NCBI GenBank assembly: GCA_010645155.1
Contig: JAAGOF010000237.1
Coordinates: 1,096 to 65,095 of the forward strand
Length of the DNA stretch: 64,000 nt
Source: Tigriopus japonicus
Taxonomy: Eukaryota > Arthropoda > Copepoda > Harpacticoida > Harpacticidae
Direction of reading: 5' to 3'
Shown here: positions 22,801-34,264 of the stretch, one piece after another
How positions within the stretch are numbered: position 1 is the stretch's first letter
How the letters are laid out: each line of letters begins with the position of its first letter
Program-made: the position numbers and the translations under genes
Notes under the pieces: generated by a model
Database searches by the model: none
Told to the model about the DNA's origin: nothing
What the model saw: only the letters and a program-made list of their open reading frames with translations

Positions 22801-25800
22801 TGCCTCCTGCGGCACATTGAGTCAATCGAGCCACTTCAGAGAGACAGAGTTTCCCCAAGTTCTTCACATCCGTCATGGTTACATTGTAAGAGCAGAGAGG
22901 TAAACCTGGAAGAAGATTTCAGAATAGCTGCATTGTTACCCACATTAATGGCTATACTTTGAGCTCAAGAAATGGATATTCTAAAGCTTGATTTTATATA
23001 AATTGATTTTTTAAATCAACCCCTTCAACTTGAAAAGGAAAACATGCCCATACTCTGCATCCCAACAGTTTTGGTAACACAAATATCAAAGGAAAGGTTT
23101 ACCACATTTCTTGTAAGGTTTAGAAAAAAAGTAAAAAAGCAAAATTTAAGAACTTTGCAATTAATCTTTAAGTTATCATCTTCAAATACTTGCTTGTATG
23201 TTCCAAAATTTTTTTTGACTTGATCCCTCCCTACCTTTGGACAAGGAAAGAAAAGTGAAGTTTCCCTCTTTTCTGACCATAGCATATGACCTAGAAAACT
23301 TACATTCTTCTCGCACTCCAGAGGCTATGCAACATTGGCTGTGGGCACTATAGATATCTGCAGCTCTTTCGTGAGCATCATTTGGTTCTCTTTTGGTTCT
23401 GAATACAATTCTTGGAGAGGGCTCTCCAACGCCATATTGATTCACAGCTTCCACATAAGATTCATAGGTGGAGTCCGGCAGTAAATCCTCAAAAATATAC
23501 ATGTTGTGTTTGGTCTCCTTGATGATATCCTGACCAAGACCTCGTGGCAACATTCGTCGATAATGAACCAAATAGGAGAGCACATGGTCCCCATTCACTT
23601 CTGGATGTTCCCAATGCAACAATCCAATGGTGCTACCGATATTAGAAAATCGGAACGCCGTTGGAGCAGAGGTCAAAACATCATGTTTCTTCATGATACA
23701 CTTGGATATTCCGGCAATGTACTCCATGCATCTATAATATAATTTTTCATATGATTTGAGGATCTCAAGTAAAGATCACAAGAAGCCTGAAGACTCACTT
23801 GAAATGGCGGAAATCCACAGTTTTGATTGTCCCAGAGCAGAAACCCAAGCACACCTCTGGCAAACCATTATCCTGACAACATTGAGTGTGATCTTGACCA
23901 TCGAATAGACAATCAAACATGCTCCCTGTCCAAGGAGCGCAAACCATCAGATCGGGAATCGTGGCTTCTTGGACCTTCTCAAAGTTGCAAAATCGGTCAG
24001 CGCATCTGAAAGGAAGAACCCTGGCTCATTCAAACTTGTAGTAAAAAATGAAATAGCTTTTAATCTTACCTTGCATGAGATATGTTTTTACTTTGACAAC
24101 AGCTTTGGAAGTCTGGCAAAGGTGGAAGAGATTGACCCTTGGTTTTGGTCCACATGGGATCTCCTTTGACATGAGTTACAACCAGAAGGTCATACGATGG
24201 AAGACTTTCGCCGAATTGGTTGACAGCAGTGATGGTGACGTTGTACAAGGTGAATGGCTTCAACCCTGTCAAAGGATACTCAAAGACTTCCCCAGAAACC
24301 TGAAATACACATTCATGCTTCTAATAAATGCATATTTTTGGAACAAAGAGTGATTACATGTTTTAAAAAAACAGGATGAGAAGACATCTACTTGGTTTTG
24401 GTACAATTTTGGTACAAAAAAAGCCTCTGAGTTGTTTTTTCTTGTACAATAGCTCGGATGTTAGCAACGATGATTGAAATAGATAAGGCAAGTCTCATGT
24501 TAATTGCACTAAATCGAATAGCTTGAGTTCTTGCAAAATGAAATTAAGTTCGATTAAAGGTCTGCTGGTATACTTTTAGGTCATAATTGCAATCAGCTTA
24601 AAACTTTACAATAAGGTGTGGATTTTACTTGGTGAAGCGACCAAAACAGTAACAACTCAGCTTTTTTAGACAACATAGTTGGTAAATTGTTGAAATAGTT
24701 GATTGAAAAGTGAGAAGGTTCACGATATTGCAGATAATTTTGAACATGTAGGGGCTCATCTTAAAGGATTTTTGTGGCGGATTGAATTTTTTTTAAAACG
24801 TCTCATCCCATAAACAATTGTATTGCCAAAAATAGAAAATTGCAAGACTTCAACTATGAATTTGAGATCTTCAAATTTCTAAAAGGCCAGGAGCATTCAA
24901 GTTTTTTCATTAAATCCATAACGAATTCGATAATGTTGAAAAAGAAGTCAGAAAACATTGGAAAAAGAGCAAAATATCCGCAAAAAAAAGCAGATATTTA
25001 GGACAGTGTGCAAAATAGTTAAAACAGTCCCTCAAAATCACGAAATAGTTAAAAGGATCTTAACATGAAAGCATAGGAATTTGAAATTCATTTTTCTGCT
25101 CCCTACTTTCAACATCTTTAAATTAGACTCCCTATCAATTCACCTAATATTCACGTGGAACTCAAACATGGAAATCTCTAAATCTCGCTAATTTTCTCGA
25201 CGATTCTTTGGAATTTTTTAGTATCGTTTTTCAATTTTTAATCTGCCTTTACATTATGAGCTCATGCATCCTTCGTTAATTTATACCATTTATGACAATT
25301 GCTTCCGACCAAATTTGTTCAATTTTCTCCTCATTCTTGTCTCCTTATGTTATGCCATAGACCTCGCTACTGTCACGGAATACCGTGGTCCATGGTAAAG
25401 CTGTACTTCACTTTAGCCTTGCCGAGGCTTACCGTGAATGTTTCGGACGAAATGAACGACTCCACCTTCCGGTTCAAATTGTTCTCTTTCATTCGACCCA
25501 AAGTCTCTAGAGTGATTTTGAAATGTTCCTGCCTCATCTCAGATGAACCCGCAGGTTTCCATTTGAGGGTGAACGAGTTGGAACCCAGGTCCACAGCCTC
25601 TAATTCCTCTGGCCTCCCAGGGAGGATGCCTGAAACAATTTGCATGAATGCCTCATTTTCCACTTCCGTTTAGCATTCACTTACTAACTCCCTCGGCAAT
25701 GCAGGCCAAAGTGGGTGCGGTATATTGGGAGCAAGCTAAATGGGTCTTCAACGCGTCTGAGCGTCTTGTGTACGCTCCAGAGCACATGTCTTGACAAACG

Positions 25801-27086
25801 TCGGGAATCCCGGCTTCTTCGCAACATGGAACGTGGTTCCTGCCATCTGAAAGGACAAGAGACGGAACATGGGACGTGGAACAGGTTCCATGAGGGATGG
25901 AGCACCCTGGGGAGGTTACTTACCAGCCATACACATGACAATATCCGGGAATTCTTCCTCACACTCGGCGGGGTTTTGGCCGGCCTTGCCTTCGAGGATA
26001 TTGCGGATGTCGCAGAATCCCAAACATTTTTCTGACACACCCATTCCTAAACAGCAAGAGGTGTAGTCGTGATTGATGGGGTTGGGGGTAGAAAAGCCCC
26101 AAAGGTCCACAGTCGAATTGCTTTTGTCGTTGTTGAAATCGTCTCCATGTCTGTGGTCCTTATCCGGAGCCGTTAATTTAGACGATAAAACTGAAACAAA
26201 TGAATTAAGCAAATATTTAAAAAAAACTTTCAAAACTTCTTAATTTTTCAACTTGGTTTTATTTTATTCGCGGAGATTAATAACTTTGCTTCATACCAAC
26301 CTCAAATATTTACTATAGAAGTTGTGTGCCAAAATAACAGGATAAAGTCAGACCATGAATAATTAACCTGAACGTATAGCTTTAATTTTTTATACTAACG
26401 TTATATATATAGTATAGACCTTCTGGCTTTGGCCTACCTGTGAGCTTGTAGAAAGATCTAGTTGGTGGTTGAGTGTTTATTTCACACATATATAAGCCAC
26501 TATCGGTTGAGGTGAGATTTTTGATTGATAGGACGTAAACGCTTCCACCTGAAAAATAGAACATTATATTTGTTAGGAGGAAAATACGACACTTTCCGAA
26601 GAACTAGTGATTTATCACCCCAATTACTACATATTTTTCATAGGAATTACATTATTATTATTTTTAATATATATTTATGTATTTATAATTTTATGATAAT
26701 ATATTTATTAAATATAAAAAATAATAAAATAAAACATTTATGTAATATAATTAAAAATATTTATAACATAATTGCATAAAAAATGAGATGCTTTTTTGCG
26801 TCATATTAGCCATATTTTTTAACATTCAAGTTTAAATGGAATGTTTTCATTAATTCAACCATATTTGCCCCTTCATTTATTCATAAATTTGACGTACCTT
26901 CATCGTGAAGAACATCCACATTCTTTTTGGACGTAACTCTCACATTCCCGGCGGTAAGGATCTTGTCGGCACCGTATTTCCAAATCACAGTGTCGGTTTT
27001 CGAGTCCCTGGCTATGCAAGTGAACAGGACTTCTTGGCCTTCAGCGCGGACTTGAGAGGACGGAAGGTTGTCGATCAAAACACCAC
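16858..27086 (-). CDS. single-pass receptor with Ig, paired DB-module and FN3 domains (igdb-like), 5' end missing
   Basis: Eighteen exons, 5' to 3': 27086-26898, 26548-26438, 26190-25924, 25846-25685, 25629-25433, 24299-24070, 24005-23799, 23731-23304, 22905-22481, 22406-22138, 22069-21696, 21148-20901, 20829-20689, 20620-20476, 18286-18001, 17936-17767, 17706-17528, 17019-16858. Phases agree throughout; 1395 residues. Order: Ig; two DB modules and FN3, three times over; a further FN3; two Ig; two DB modules and FN3; a transmembrane helix (IIGVLVALCLLIPLIILSVW); a cytoplasmic tail. DB modules are recognised by CC-x(7)-C-x(3)-C patterns such as CCARRGVPTQCLPLC and CCEEAGIPDVCQDMC. This architecture matches nematode Ig/DB-module/FN3 membrane proteins (igdb family). 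The tail has NPFF and NPTLYEEIKL. The first exon with the signal peptide is not identified; it must end in phase 1. Function is probably adhesion or reception at the cell surface, which is inferred. Confidence 0.85.
18335..19295. mobile_element. hAT-like non-autonomous element in a receptor intron
   Basis: The ends CAGGTTTGCACA and, inverted, TAGGGCTGCACA match at 9 of 12 positions. Flanking octamers ATGATCAG (18327-18334) and ATGATCAT (19296-19303) match at 7 of 8, as expected for a somewhat old hAT insertion. The interior is A-rich with repeated AATGCAAA-type words. It sits in the 2.2-kb intron between the exons ending at 20476 and starting at 18286. Confidence 0.6.
19675..19730 (+). repeat. 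truncated 3' piece of a SINE
   Basis: The segment TTACAGGGAATTACATTCCT continuing TGTAGCGG, then GTAAAAAACCGC, is nearly the same as the 3' part of the tRNA-headed SINE at 48386-48571. Only the tail module is present here. Confidence 0.6.
20189..20200 (-). promoter_or_regulatory. CTCF-type core motif (sequence match only)
   Basis: The minus strand reads CCAGTAGATGGC, an exact match to the published animal CTCF core CCASYAGRKGGC. Flanks were not scored against a matrix, so this is a candidate only. Confidence 0.3.
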
Positions 27087-27268
27087 CTGAAAGAGAACGA
27101 GGCAACATGTTCCGTCTCATTGATTTTCTCGTACGTACAGTGGCCAAAAGAAGAGAAAGCCACGTGGTTCAAAAAGGATTGTGTACCTGTATGGCAGAAA
27201 AGAGATTCTTTATGTGTGTGTGACGTTTCCCATTTAGGGATAATCAATACTTGGAGGTCTGGGGGAAA

Positions 27269-29845
27269 ATGGCCGAAGTGGTGACAATTCACGCTCTGAA
27301 TGAACCTCTCCCGGGCTCAAACCCCAGACATCGGGACCCTCAAACCCGGTCAGAGTTTGCTTGTCCCAATTGTAAAGTGATTGTGGAAAGGGCGGTTCAT
27401 GGAGACTCCTGGGGAACCTGTCCGTACTGTGGAACAGAGTACAACCCTCATAACCGATTGAAGGAAGCTAAGCGAAGGTCAACCCGAAGTGCCTCCCCAA
27501 GGCTTCCCCAAGTCACCTCCCCAGTGGATGAAGCTACTGAAGCAACTGTTGTCGGGAACCTACTCAAGAGTAGTCTCACTAGCTTGACCTTGGGATCCCT
27601 GGGACTCAAATCCCAATCCAAAGAGTCGGATAAGCTACCCAGACTCACTGATGACTCCCGCAACAAATTGATGTTGCGCAGCATTCAACCACGCAGTGGA
27701 CTAAAAGGCAAGCCAAAGATCACCTATGATACGGTGGAAATGGAAAAGGACCAATTTCTGGAACTTGTCCTACAAGCCAAGAAGACCAAAGACCATTCCG
27801 AAGTACAACAGTTCTTTGAGACGACTTTCAAAAATCCGGCCAGACTGTGCGCCACCTTCAAGAAGACCCCTATGCAAGATGGGGCTCGACTTGATGACCC
27901 CGAACTTGACCAGGACCTTTTGTTTGCCGTGTTTGACTCGGTGAAAAGCTTAAATGTCTCGGTCCAAAAGACCCTAATTAGGTCCACGGTCAGTTGTTTA
28001 CTGGATGACACCACGCAATTGCTTGCCAAAGACCAGCCCCGGACACTTTTCATTCTTCTGCTCAACCCACTCTTTGTATCGCAGTCCACCTACACCATTC
28101 TAGCTCATCTTCTCCAACAAGTGACCCGACTTCCCAATAGTGATCATCAGCTATTGGTCCATTGGTTCCGCACCTTACCCTTCCCGCGATTCAAGGCCAT
28201 CATTCAAGAGCTTCTCCAATTTGTGACCATTCGCCAATTTCCTCCGGCAGACAAATCCCTGCCACCTTTGAGCAAGTCTCGATGGTGGATACCCACGGCC
28301 ACCAAAGTCCTGGCCTTAATCAATGCCTCCAATAACCTCAAGGCACCCGCCAAAGTGGACTATACAGAGTTCTACAACATGTCCCTCGACCACATGGACC
28401 TAATGCAAGAGTACTACACGTGGCAAAATCCGGAACGGGCCAATCAGTTCTCATATTGTCAGTACCCCTTTATTCTGAGCATCGTGGCAAAGCAACATAT
28501 CTTGACTAAGGACAGTGAACAGCAAATGATCTTGACCGCTCGCCGATCCTTGGTTCAAAAGATGACCCGCCACCAGCAACCCCATATTGAGATTTTCTTC
28601 CTGAACATCTCCGTTCGGCGTGACCATTTGGTGGAAGATTCCCTTAAAGAGATCTCGGAAAAGCAAAAAGATTTGAAAAAGAAACTCAAGATCTCGTTTA
28701 CCGGAGAGCCTGGCCTTGACATGGGAGGACTGACCAAGGAATGGTTTCAGCTGCTAATCAAAAATATCTTTGAACCCGACTATGGCATGTTTGTGTACTA
28801 CCCGCACTCCCGATGTTACTGGTTCTCCCTCTCTAAGGAAGGGAACCTCCGGGAATACAACTTGATTGGAGTCCTCATGGGACTAGCTGTCTACAATAGT
28901 ATCATCTTGGACCTTCATTTCCCGCCCATGTGCTACCGGAAACTCCTGACACCCCCCGTGGTACCTGCCGACGATACCGTGCCTGTAGGCATCGTTCCTA
29001 ATCTAAATGTGTCCGATTTAGAGGATATCATGCCAGACGTGGCCCAAAGCCTTTCCAATGTGTTGGAATATGAAGGTGATATCGAGGAAGACCTCATGCT
29101 CACATTCTCGGTGAGCGTCGAAGAGTACGGAAAGGTCTTCACCAAGGATCTGATTCCTGGGGGTCAAAATGAGAACGTGACAAATGAGAATCGCAAAGAG
29201 TTTGTCCAATTGTACCTTGAGTGGTTGCTCAACTCGACCATTTGTGAGCGGTTCAGGGCCTTCTATTTGGGATTTCACTCAGTATGTGCCTCTAATGCTC
29301 TTATTATGCTACGACCGGAAGAAGTGGAACAATTGGTTTGTGGGTCCCAAACTTTCGACATGGCCGAACTGAAGAAGGTCACATTTTATGATGGGTATAA
29401 GGTCGATGACCCTACCATCGTTTACTTCTGGGAGGTAAGGCTTTGATTTGATTTGGAGGAAAATCAGTTTTTCCGCTCCTTTTTTTTATTTCATGATGTT
29501 TTTGATCAATTGAATTGATTTGGGGGAAAATACGTTTTTTCCACCCATTTTTTGTTGAAATTATTATTATTTTTTTTTTTTGATCAATTTCAGGTGCTTG
29601 AAGAATACAGTGACGACCTTCAGAAGAAATTTCTACGTTTTACAACGGGAAGTGATCGTGTTCCTGTGGGTGGAACAGGCGATATGACAATCAAGATCAC
29701 AAAGCTCAAGGACAAGAATCATCACCTCCCGATTGCCCATACTTGTTTCAATCAAATTGGATTGCCCGACTATAAGGACAAAGACCGCTTAAAAAGGAAA
29801 CTCACAATTGCCATTTCCAATGCAGAAGGTTTTGGATTGGAATGA
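27269..29845 (+). CDS. HECTD2: HECT-type E3 ubiquitin ligase, HECTD2 orthologue
   Basis: Two exons: 27269-29434 and 29594-29845, phase 0, 805 residues. The C-terminal HECT domain (about 445-805) includes GEPGLDMGGLTKEWFQLL, FHSVCASNALIMLRPEEVE, the phosphate-loop-like TTGSDRVPVGG, the catalytic cysteine Cys773 in LPIAHTCFNQIGLP, and the terminal AISNAEGFGLE. The middle (about 150-440) aligns by eye with the HECTD2-specific helical region (VHWFRTLPFPRFK, SRWWIPTATKVLAL, QYPFILSIVAKQ). The enzyme takes ubiquitin from an E2 on Cys773 and passes it to substrate lysines. Cys32, Cys35, Cys51 and Cys54 form two CxxC knuckles, a probable zinc ribbon. The ATG at 27269 is the first in frame, with good context (AAAATGG). 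A CCCATTTAG acceptor-like site just upstream (27228-27236) hints at a non-coding first exon. Divergent from the receptor gene. Confidence 0.93.
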
Positions 29846-30073
29846 GATGTTTTTTTTTAAATTTCACCACGAGGGGAACAACAACCGAAATTTACTTTCA
29901 AGTGCATTTTTGCTTTCGAAACACTGATTACGACCGATTACGATTTGGGGAGAGCATCTGTCAAAAAGTCATATTTGTCGCTTTACTTTTGAAGTATTTT
30001 CAATAGCTGCTTTATGTGTCAAGAAATGGGACTGAAACCAGATTTTTCCTTTTTATTTTTAACATATTCTAGA

Positions 30074-30396
30074 TAGTGATGGGCCAAAAGCGCTCTTTCC
30101 AAAGCCAAAAGTTTTGGTCAAAAGAAGACTTTTAGACAACAAAATTATATACATGAATATTTCGCCAAACAAAAATTACACAATTTTATTTACCAAAGTG
30201 CGTGAAAGAGGGAAATTGCAAATTTTGAAGGACAACAAAAATATGTTGCAGAGGTTTTTTTTTTTTCAATGTAAAAAAATCTTTATTTTCACTCTCAAAC
30301 TCCATTCTGTAGTGCTTTTTTGCTTCATTTTTGGCAGGTACAACCAAAAAAAACAAAGCTAAAATTTCAGCTGAAAGCACTTTTGGTCCATCACTA
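30074..30396. mobile_element. hAT-like MITE downstream of HECTD2
   Basis: TAGTGATGGGCCAAAAGCGC at the left is inverted at the right as TAGTGATGGACCAAAAGTGC (two differences in twenty). The flanking octamers ATTCTAGA and TTTCTAAA match at 6 of 8, so the target duplication is decayed. Interior A/T-rich, no transposase. Confidence 0.65.
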
Positions 30397-33300
30397 TTTC
30401 TAAAAGACCACAAATGAACAAGGTAAATGCGATCTTTTTTTTCCCCAACTTATGTGGTATGTACTCTATTTTTTGTAAAAAATGTCACCTCACTTACTAT
30501 CTATCCTGACCAATTATTGTTACATTTCAACATTGTGATAAAAAAGCTCTGTACTAATTCAAAAATGCTTACTTTCACTCCGCTCGCCAAAAACATGGAC
30601 CACCACATGGGTGAACAAGAGACATGATACAAGAAAGGCACCTCGAGTGCTCTCAGCAATCAAGCATGGCATCTTCGGTCATTCCTGAAATGGAATAGAA
30701 AGATAGATTAATTCACAGTTAGAAATGGAGGGCTCAAAACCTGCTTTCACACGCAAGTTGGCTCTCTTTCCATCCATGTATCCAACTATCCATCAAGCAG
30801 GCAAGCGATGAGCAAAAACCGGATTCTTTGCTTAGGCCTGTCTGCTTTCACAAAACCTGACCGGACAATGAACTCAACTCACGTTGCTGGTCATTGACTG
30901 GATCATTCTAGAACCATAGTACCTTTGACACACTTTCCAAACTTGATTTTGTCAACTCACTTTGGGCGTCCCATTTGTGATGAAACGCTCCCCGCATAAG
31001 AAAGCAGGCACTACATAGAGAGAAACCCGATCTCGCCAAAGAATGTTGACCCCAGGGTGTTTTTAAAACATACTGGGAGGTTGGGGAATAATTAATAACC
31101 TCTCTTTTATCTGATCAAAGGTGATTTTGGTTGGTGTTTTATTTGCTTCTCCAGTCTGAGATGATGGATGGCTGAGATTCCAGGAGCATCATCATTAAGA
31201 TCATGATCACGCAAAATGGGACTTCTCTTACATAATTTTCCATATCGTGATAGCGTTCTGACTATCACAACGAATGAAATCTTGGGCGTCATTTAAAAAT
31301 GAGATACATGAAAGTGCTAGCCACTCCCCTGAAAAACTTGTCCTGTTACATTATCTGCAATTTGAGTACTAAAAATGGTTCCAAAGTACGAGTACTTTAT
31401 ATTCGGTTAAAAACAGAGTACCGTACGGTACATCTCTCTCTCCGATTTTGAATGGTTATTATGAACTCATGTTTGGTGGCCATTCAGGGATTTTAATGTG
31501 TTGGTTTGCCTCAACAATACCTCTCTGTTCAATCAAAGCATGACATTGTCACAAAAAACAGGAACTGTCGACAGTCCAGACTTCAAGTCTCTCTCTAAAA
31601 TGGAGTTCTCCAAGGACCCCCCTAAAACCTCGAGCCTGAAGAACACAAAGGATGGTCAAGTTTGGAGAGCCCTGTAATGCTCGGAATTCACGTTCAATTC
31701 ACCTATTATAGCGGATTAAGGGAAGAGGACACCCCATCTGTTTGTGTACTACTGATACGCAGTTTTCAACCTCGGAAAAAAACGGTTTATGCTCAAAGGC
31801 AATTTGTCGCTAGCCCGTTATAATGGCCAGAATGTAACATGCACGTATGTATGGGAGACCAACCGACTAAAAGAAGATACAAAGGTACAACAACCCCTCG
31901 AATGACTCGTCCGACGTCTATTATGAGTTAGTGAATAAATACACTGAGTGAGTGACGTGAGTTGACCTGGTAAGTGCTTTGCTTCTGATTGACGAGAGGA
32001 GTGCGTTTATGGATGGATACGTAGAGGATGCTTCCTCATCATTATCACGAATGGTAGATGACACTTTTATTTTAGCTTTGGGAAGGATCAATTTAATGCT
32101 TGAATCTGGCAATGTCCTTGATTCGATGCGTGGATGAGATTGGTCATTGATTAATTAAAAGATTCTGCAGATCAAACGCTTCTGTGAAGGAGGGAGCCCA
32201 TATTGCATTTTAGCTTTTTGGGGTTGCAAAGGGGCGCTAACACCGAATTAAAAATGATGTCCAATGAACACAAAAAATATAAATGTCAACAATCACTTAA
32301 AAAAAGACTTATTTTCTCTTCATTTGGATCTTTGTCTAATGAATAGTTACTAATCGTCTGTGTTTCGTAAAAATCCGGTTGTAAACAATGGTTGAAGAAA
32401 AAAAACAGTGTTTGAAGATCATTTCAATGTTTATCTCACAGCAACTACTATTCTCTAATGAGTACACATGCTGATTTGCTTGTTTTAGGTGTTATTGTTC
32501 GCTAACCATATTCGGTGAACAAAGCTCACAACATTCTTTCAATTTCGCAATTCATCCCTCTCCAAACAAGATCTTCAAAGATGGCACGTGTTGCTCGAGA
32601 TTCAATTCGGTGTTGTTCCCGTTTTTTGACGTTTCAACAAAGGAGGGAAGAAAGAAGCAACACGTTCTCAATCAAAACAAGTGGAAATACCGCCAACTCT
32701 CATTAACCACTTTGCTCGATGATATTCACTATCATCAATCGTATGACATATTCGACCAACCACACCGGTTCTTGATTGAACATTTTATTGAATGATGACC
32801 AGCACGATCCCAAGGATAGATAGTGAGATAGATAGATAGTTAGATGAAGCGATCGACAAGATTGTCCGTTATGAATGTTGTGGCCAAGCATGTGGATTGT
32901 CGTCAATAAAGGATCAAACCAACCCCCTAATTAGGAATTTACCAAAAAAAACCTCTACATTTTCCATTCACTCACAAACATCAAACGGATATTCAAACCA
33001 ATCACTGACACGCCATTTTGGACTTGTAAGGCTTCTCCAACCCCACAGAACTTGTAACGAGCAGTCGTAGAATATTAATCTATATATTTGTTCCTACCTT
33101 AGAGGGATCACAGTATCAAATAATAAGTGTGTTCGGAGTTTCGATGGACGGGAGCTTTTACGGGCTAGAACGTCATCGAACTGAAGATGATCCCAAAAAG
33201 TTACACGACGACGACGACGGCAACGTTGGCGTCGATGGAGGGTCGTCGGTTTTCGGTGTTACCACTAAAACTGCTCGCCAACCATTGGAAGCTATGGGAT

Positions 33301-33420
33301 CTATTTCTCTCTGTTTCTGCAGTCAGTCTACATACACACTCACTCACTTGTCTTGGAGTGGTGTCTGCCGAGGTAAATCGGGGAGAGCGGCTTTTGAACT
33401 TTTTTGGATTGAACGCGCGG

Positions 33421-34170
33421 AGAGCTCTCTTCGTAGATTGTCAGTTCCTCAAAATGAAGTTAAGAAGACACCGAGGTGTCAAAGAGATGGATAGAGGGGT
33501 CAGGATGGGCAGGGGCGTAATACCATAGCTTGTGGACATACTTTTTCGGAAAATTTGATCTTTGATGAGTAACTAAACTGGCAATTTCAAGTACACGTCA
33601 CCAATTTTAGCTCTGGCGCCATCTAGAGGATTAAAAGGCATGGAGAGCCCTCTACGTAAATTGCCAGCTTCTCATGATAGGATTGTGAAGACACGAGCAT
33701 TAAAGACATTTATTGAGGGATTGGTCGTTGGTTGATCCCATCATTTGTGGCCATTATTTTACTAATGATTGGAGCTTTAATTGAATTTCATGGATCATAG
33801 AAAACTGACAAGTGCACATCACCAATTTCAACTCTAACGACATCTAGGGGATTGAATGCATGACAGTTCTTCAAAAGTGGATTTAAGTTACAGAGTAATG
33901 GGGTTGGGTGGGGGTAATGCCATGGTTTGAGAATATTTGTTTTCTTAAATGTGGCTCTTTGATACAAATATCACAGAGAGATAAGCAAATTGACAATATC
34001 AGGTGAACATCTGTAATTTTAGCTTCAACACCATCTAGGAGATTTAATGCATGGAGAACTCTCTTTGTAAATAAAAAGAATCCTCTGGCTGGAGTTACTA
34101 GTTACTATCACAGATGTCAAGGATCTGGATAGAGGGGTCAGTTAGTGAAAACGCCGTAAAATGTGGATAC
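33421..34170. repeat. degenerate tandem array, about four units of 190-220 bp
   Basis: Each unit begins near GAGA(G)CTCTCTTCGTA and ends with a block like CCATCTAGAGGATT then AATGCATG. Approximate units: 33421-33640, 33641-33861, 33862-34050, 34051-34170 (partial). Shared internal words include GGATAGAGGGGTCAG, GTAATACCATAG/GTAATGCCATGG, and a CATCACCAATTT(C/T)A block. Divergence is considerable, so the array is old. Confidence 0.65.
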
Positions 34171-34252
34171 AGTTATATATTGTTTATATATATTTATTTC
34201 TATTTATATATAGTTATATATTGATTGCCTTAATTAAGTGGAGGTAATAAGT

Positions 34253-34264
34253 GCCCTCTACTGG
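34253..34264 (-). promoter_or_regulatory. CTCF-type core motif (sequence match only)
   Basis: The minus strand reads CCAGTAGAGGGC, an exact match to CCASYAGRKGGC. It lies just beyond the tandem array, which itself carries weaker versions of the same word. Confidence 0.3.

Noticed and set aside
33129..33528. Overlapping open frames upstream of the tandem array
   Set aside because: They run into the degenerate satellite, lack a good start and show no family similarity.
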